Shown: positions 4,660 to 5,290 of the stretch, one piece after another
How positions within the stretch are numbered: the first letter of the stretch is position 1
How the letters are laid out: every line of letters starts with the position of its first letter
DNA from: UBA493 sp035655435
GTDB taxonomy: Archaea; Iainarchaeota; Iainarchaeia; Iainarchaeales; Iainarchaeaceae
Reading direction: 5' to 3'
DNA: 5,290 bases
NCBI GenBank assembly: GCA_035655435.1
Contig: DASRUN010000071.1
Span: 1-5,290, forward strand
Translations under genes and position numbers: made by a program
Notes under the pieces: model-generated
The model's input: the letters and a program-made list of their open reading frames with translations, nothing else
Database searches by the model: none
What the model was told of the DNA's origin: nothing

Positions 4660-5163
4660 ATGAATATTATTTTTGGAGTACACCCCGGGTTTTCACCTGA
4701 TGCATATACCGAGCATTTACTTCCAAGAATGGAGAGAGAACCGGAAACTTATTTTATACATTTTCCAATGGACCCAGAAATCGCAAATTATGGATTTAAC
4801 AGATTTTATAAAACAGTACCTAGGAAAATTCAACAAAGATTATTTGGGCTAAGATTATCAAAAAAATCTGAGGAGTCATACCTATATTTTAACTCATATT
4901 TGGAGTCTCTTAATCATCATCTAAAATATATTAAAGAGAAACACCCAAATGAACAAATTAATATAATCTTGTTAGGCGCCACTGCTGATAGTTGTGTAAA
5001 AAGATTTAGTCCAAAAATATTGAAAGCAGTCAAAAGCCACTTTGGCGAAGATTCTATTCTCGAAGCAAGATCAGAACTTGATTTAGTAATTGGGCGAAAA
5101 AAAAGAGCTGTTGAAGATGATAAATTAATGAGACCAAAAAGTAGACGAACTTACAGATTTTAA
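4660..5163 (+). CDS. Hypothetical protein, 167 aa, coupled to the KaiC-like gene
   Basis: I do not recognise a family. The layout suggests an alpha/beta protein: a strand at MNIIFGVHPG (1-10), a strand at ETYFIHFPMD (29-38), a long helical part with YLYFNSYLESLNHHLKYIKEKH (74-95), a strand INIILLGATADSCV (100-113) ending in a small-residue turn as in nucleotide-binding folds, a helix, and a basic tail (RKKRA, RPKSRRTYRF) at 146-167. No signal peptide or membrane helix is seen. The ATG at 4660 lies two bases after the KaiC-like stop, with no Shine-Dalgarno sequence, which points to translational coupling; the family-like strand also begins there, so the in-frame ATG at 4639 is less likely. The gene ends convergently 8 nt from the histone stop. 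Base composition looks somewhat more AT-rich than the KaiC-like gene, with more ATA and AGA codons. Function unknown; perhaps a partner of the ATPase. Confidence 0.75.
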   Translation: MNIIFGVHPGFSPDAYTEHLLPRMEREPETYFIHFPMDPEIANYGFNRFYKTVPRKIQQRLFGLRLSKKSEESYLYFNSYLESLNHHLKYIKEKHPNEQINIILLGATADSCVKRFSPKILKAVKSHFGEDSILEARSELDLVIGRKKRAVEDDKLMRPKSRRTYRF

Positions 5164-5174
5164 AATTAATTTTA
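5161..5174. terminator. 14-bp perfect palindrome spanning two convergent stop codons
   Basis: TAAAATTAATTTTA equals its own reverse complement. Its ends are the TAA of the 167-aa gene (5161-5163) and, on the minus strand, the TAA of the histone gene (5172-5174). Archaeal termination often uses short T-runs, and each strand here offers TTTT, so a weak bidirectional terminator is possible. Low complexity makes the symmetry less striking. Confidence 0.35.
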
Positions 5175-5290
5175 CTTCATCTGCTTCAAAGCAAGTTTGA
5201 TGTCGGCGCCGACAATTGTTTTTCTGTTTGCGTGACTTGCGAATTCTGTTGCCTGTTGGCTGATTTTAATTCCCTCTTCTTCCAACACTT
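5172..5290 (-). CDS. Archaeal histone (histone fold), partial: C-terminal 38 residues
   Basis: The minus-strand frame is open to the right edge and ends in TAA at 5174-5172; the N-terminal part (about 30 residues by comparison with HMfB) lies outside the window. The visible sequence, from VLEEEG to the end ALKQMK, aligns without gaps to the last part of Methanothermus HMfB: the end of helix 2, loop 2 with SHANRKTI, and helix 3 with GADIKLAL. Retained residues include the HMfB H49, R52, K53, T54 and D59 equivalents: the R52-D59 pair and K53/T54 of the DNA-binding loop, and His49/Asp59 of the dimer-dimer interface. HMfB Leu46 is Phe here. Such proteins wrap DNA as dimers or longer stacks and act as chromatin. 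The tail stops right after helix 3, giving a minimal histone of about 67 aa. It is convergent with the 167-aa gene. Confidence 0.9.
   Translation of the reverse strand, partial: VLEEEGIKISQQATEFASHANRKTIVGADIKLALKQMK

Noticed and set aside
4384..4683. Minus-strand open frame of 99 codons opposite the KaiC-like gene
   Set aside because: It is antisense to the most conserved KaiC motifs, so it is explained as a shadow.
4957..5001. Isochorismatase-like cysteine motif (ATADSCV) in the 167-aa protein
   Set aside because: It resembles the GxATxxCV signature of cysteine hydrolases, but the N-terminal catalytic Asp block (a D-x-Q-like motif after strand 1) and the mid-protein lysine context are not evident, so the resemblance is taken as chance.
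1..5290. CRISPR arrays, tRNA/rRNA genes, insertion sequences, attachment sites
   Set aside because: I saw no regularly spaced repeats, no tRNA-like cloverleaf or conserved rRNA blocks, and no transposase or terminal inverted repeats; reading by eye cannot exclude a small unusual RNA.

Overview
The window looks like compact, AT-rich archaeal DNA. The archaeal signs are a histone-fold protein cut by the right edge, a single-domain KaiC/RecA-like ATPase, an archaeal-type small CMP kinase-like protein, and TATA-like boxes centred about 24-27 nt upstream of several start codons with no Shine-Dalgarno sequence, as expected for leaderless archaeal transcripts. A small-genome (DPANN-like) lineage is plausible, but that is inference. 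Coding density is very high: gaps are 2-64 nt, and no stretch over 300 bases lacks a gene.

Left part (1-2377): a minus-strand pair made of a branched-chain aminotransferase (ilvE, 673-1587) followed by a six-helix ferric-reductase-like (MsrQ/YedZ-like) membrane protein that runs off the left edge (1-639). Divergent from ilvE is panB (1652-2377), ketopantoate hydroxymethyltransferase. IlvE and PanB meet at one metabolite, 2-oxoisovalerate: IlvE interconverts it with valine, and PanB commits it to pantothenate/CoA. Their 64-bp gap holds one TATA-like element that could serve both directions.

Middle (2382-3323): two small minus-strand genes with no recognised function (151 and 148 aa). The sequence before each contains the same 11-bp string (GATTAGTGAAA on the minus strand) just upstream of a TATA-like box, which suggests shared control. 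The TATA box of the 151-aa gene also sits inside a perfect 7-bp inverted repeat.

Right part (3372-5163): a plus-strand run of three tightly packed genes: a CMP/nucleoside monophosphate kinase-like P-loop protein, a KaiC-like ATPase, and an unrecognised 167-aa alpha/beta-looking protein starting 2 nt after the KaiC stop. The kinase gene diverges from the 148-aa gene across only 48 bp, with one A/T-only box at the midpoint, about 25 nt from both start codons. The run ends convergently against the histone gene (5172 to the edge), and a 14-bp perfect palindrome contains both stop codons.

No tRNA, rRNA, CRISPR array, transposon, attachment site or origin was recognised. The less explained parts are the co-controlled pair of unknown small genes, the unknown protein coupled to the KaiC-like ATPase, and the shortened PanB.
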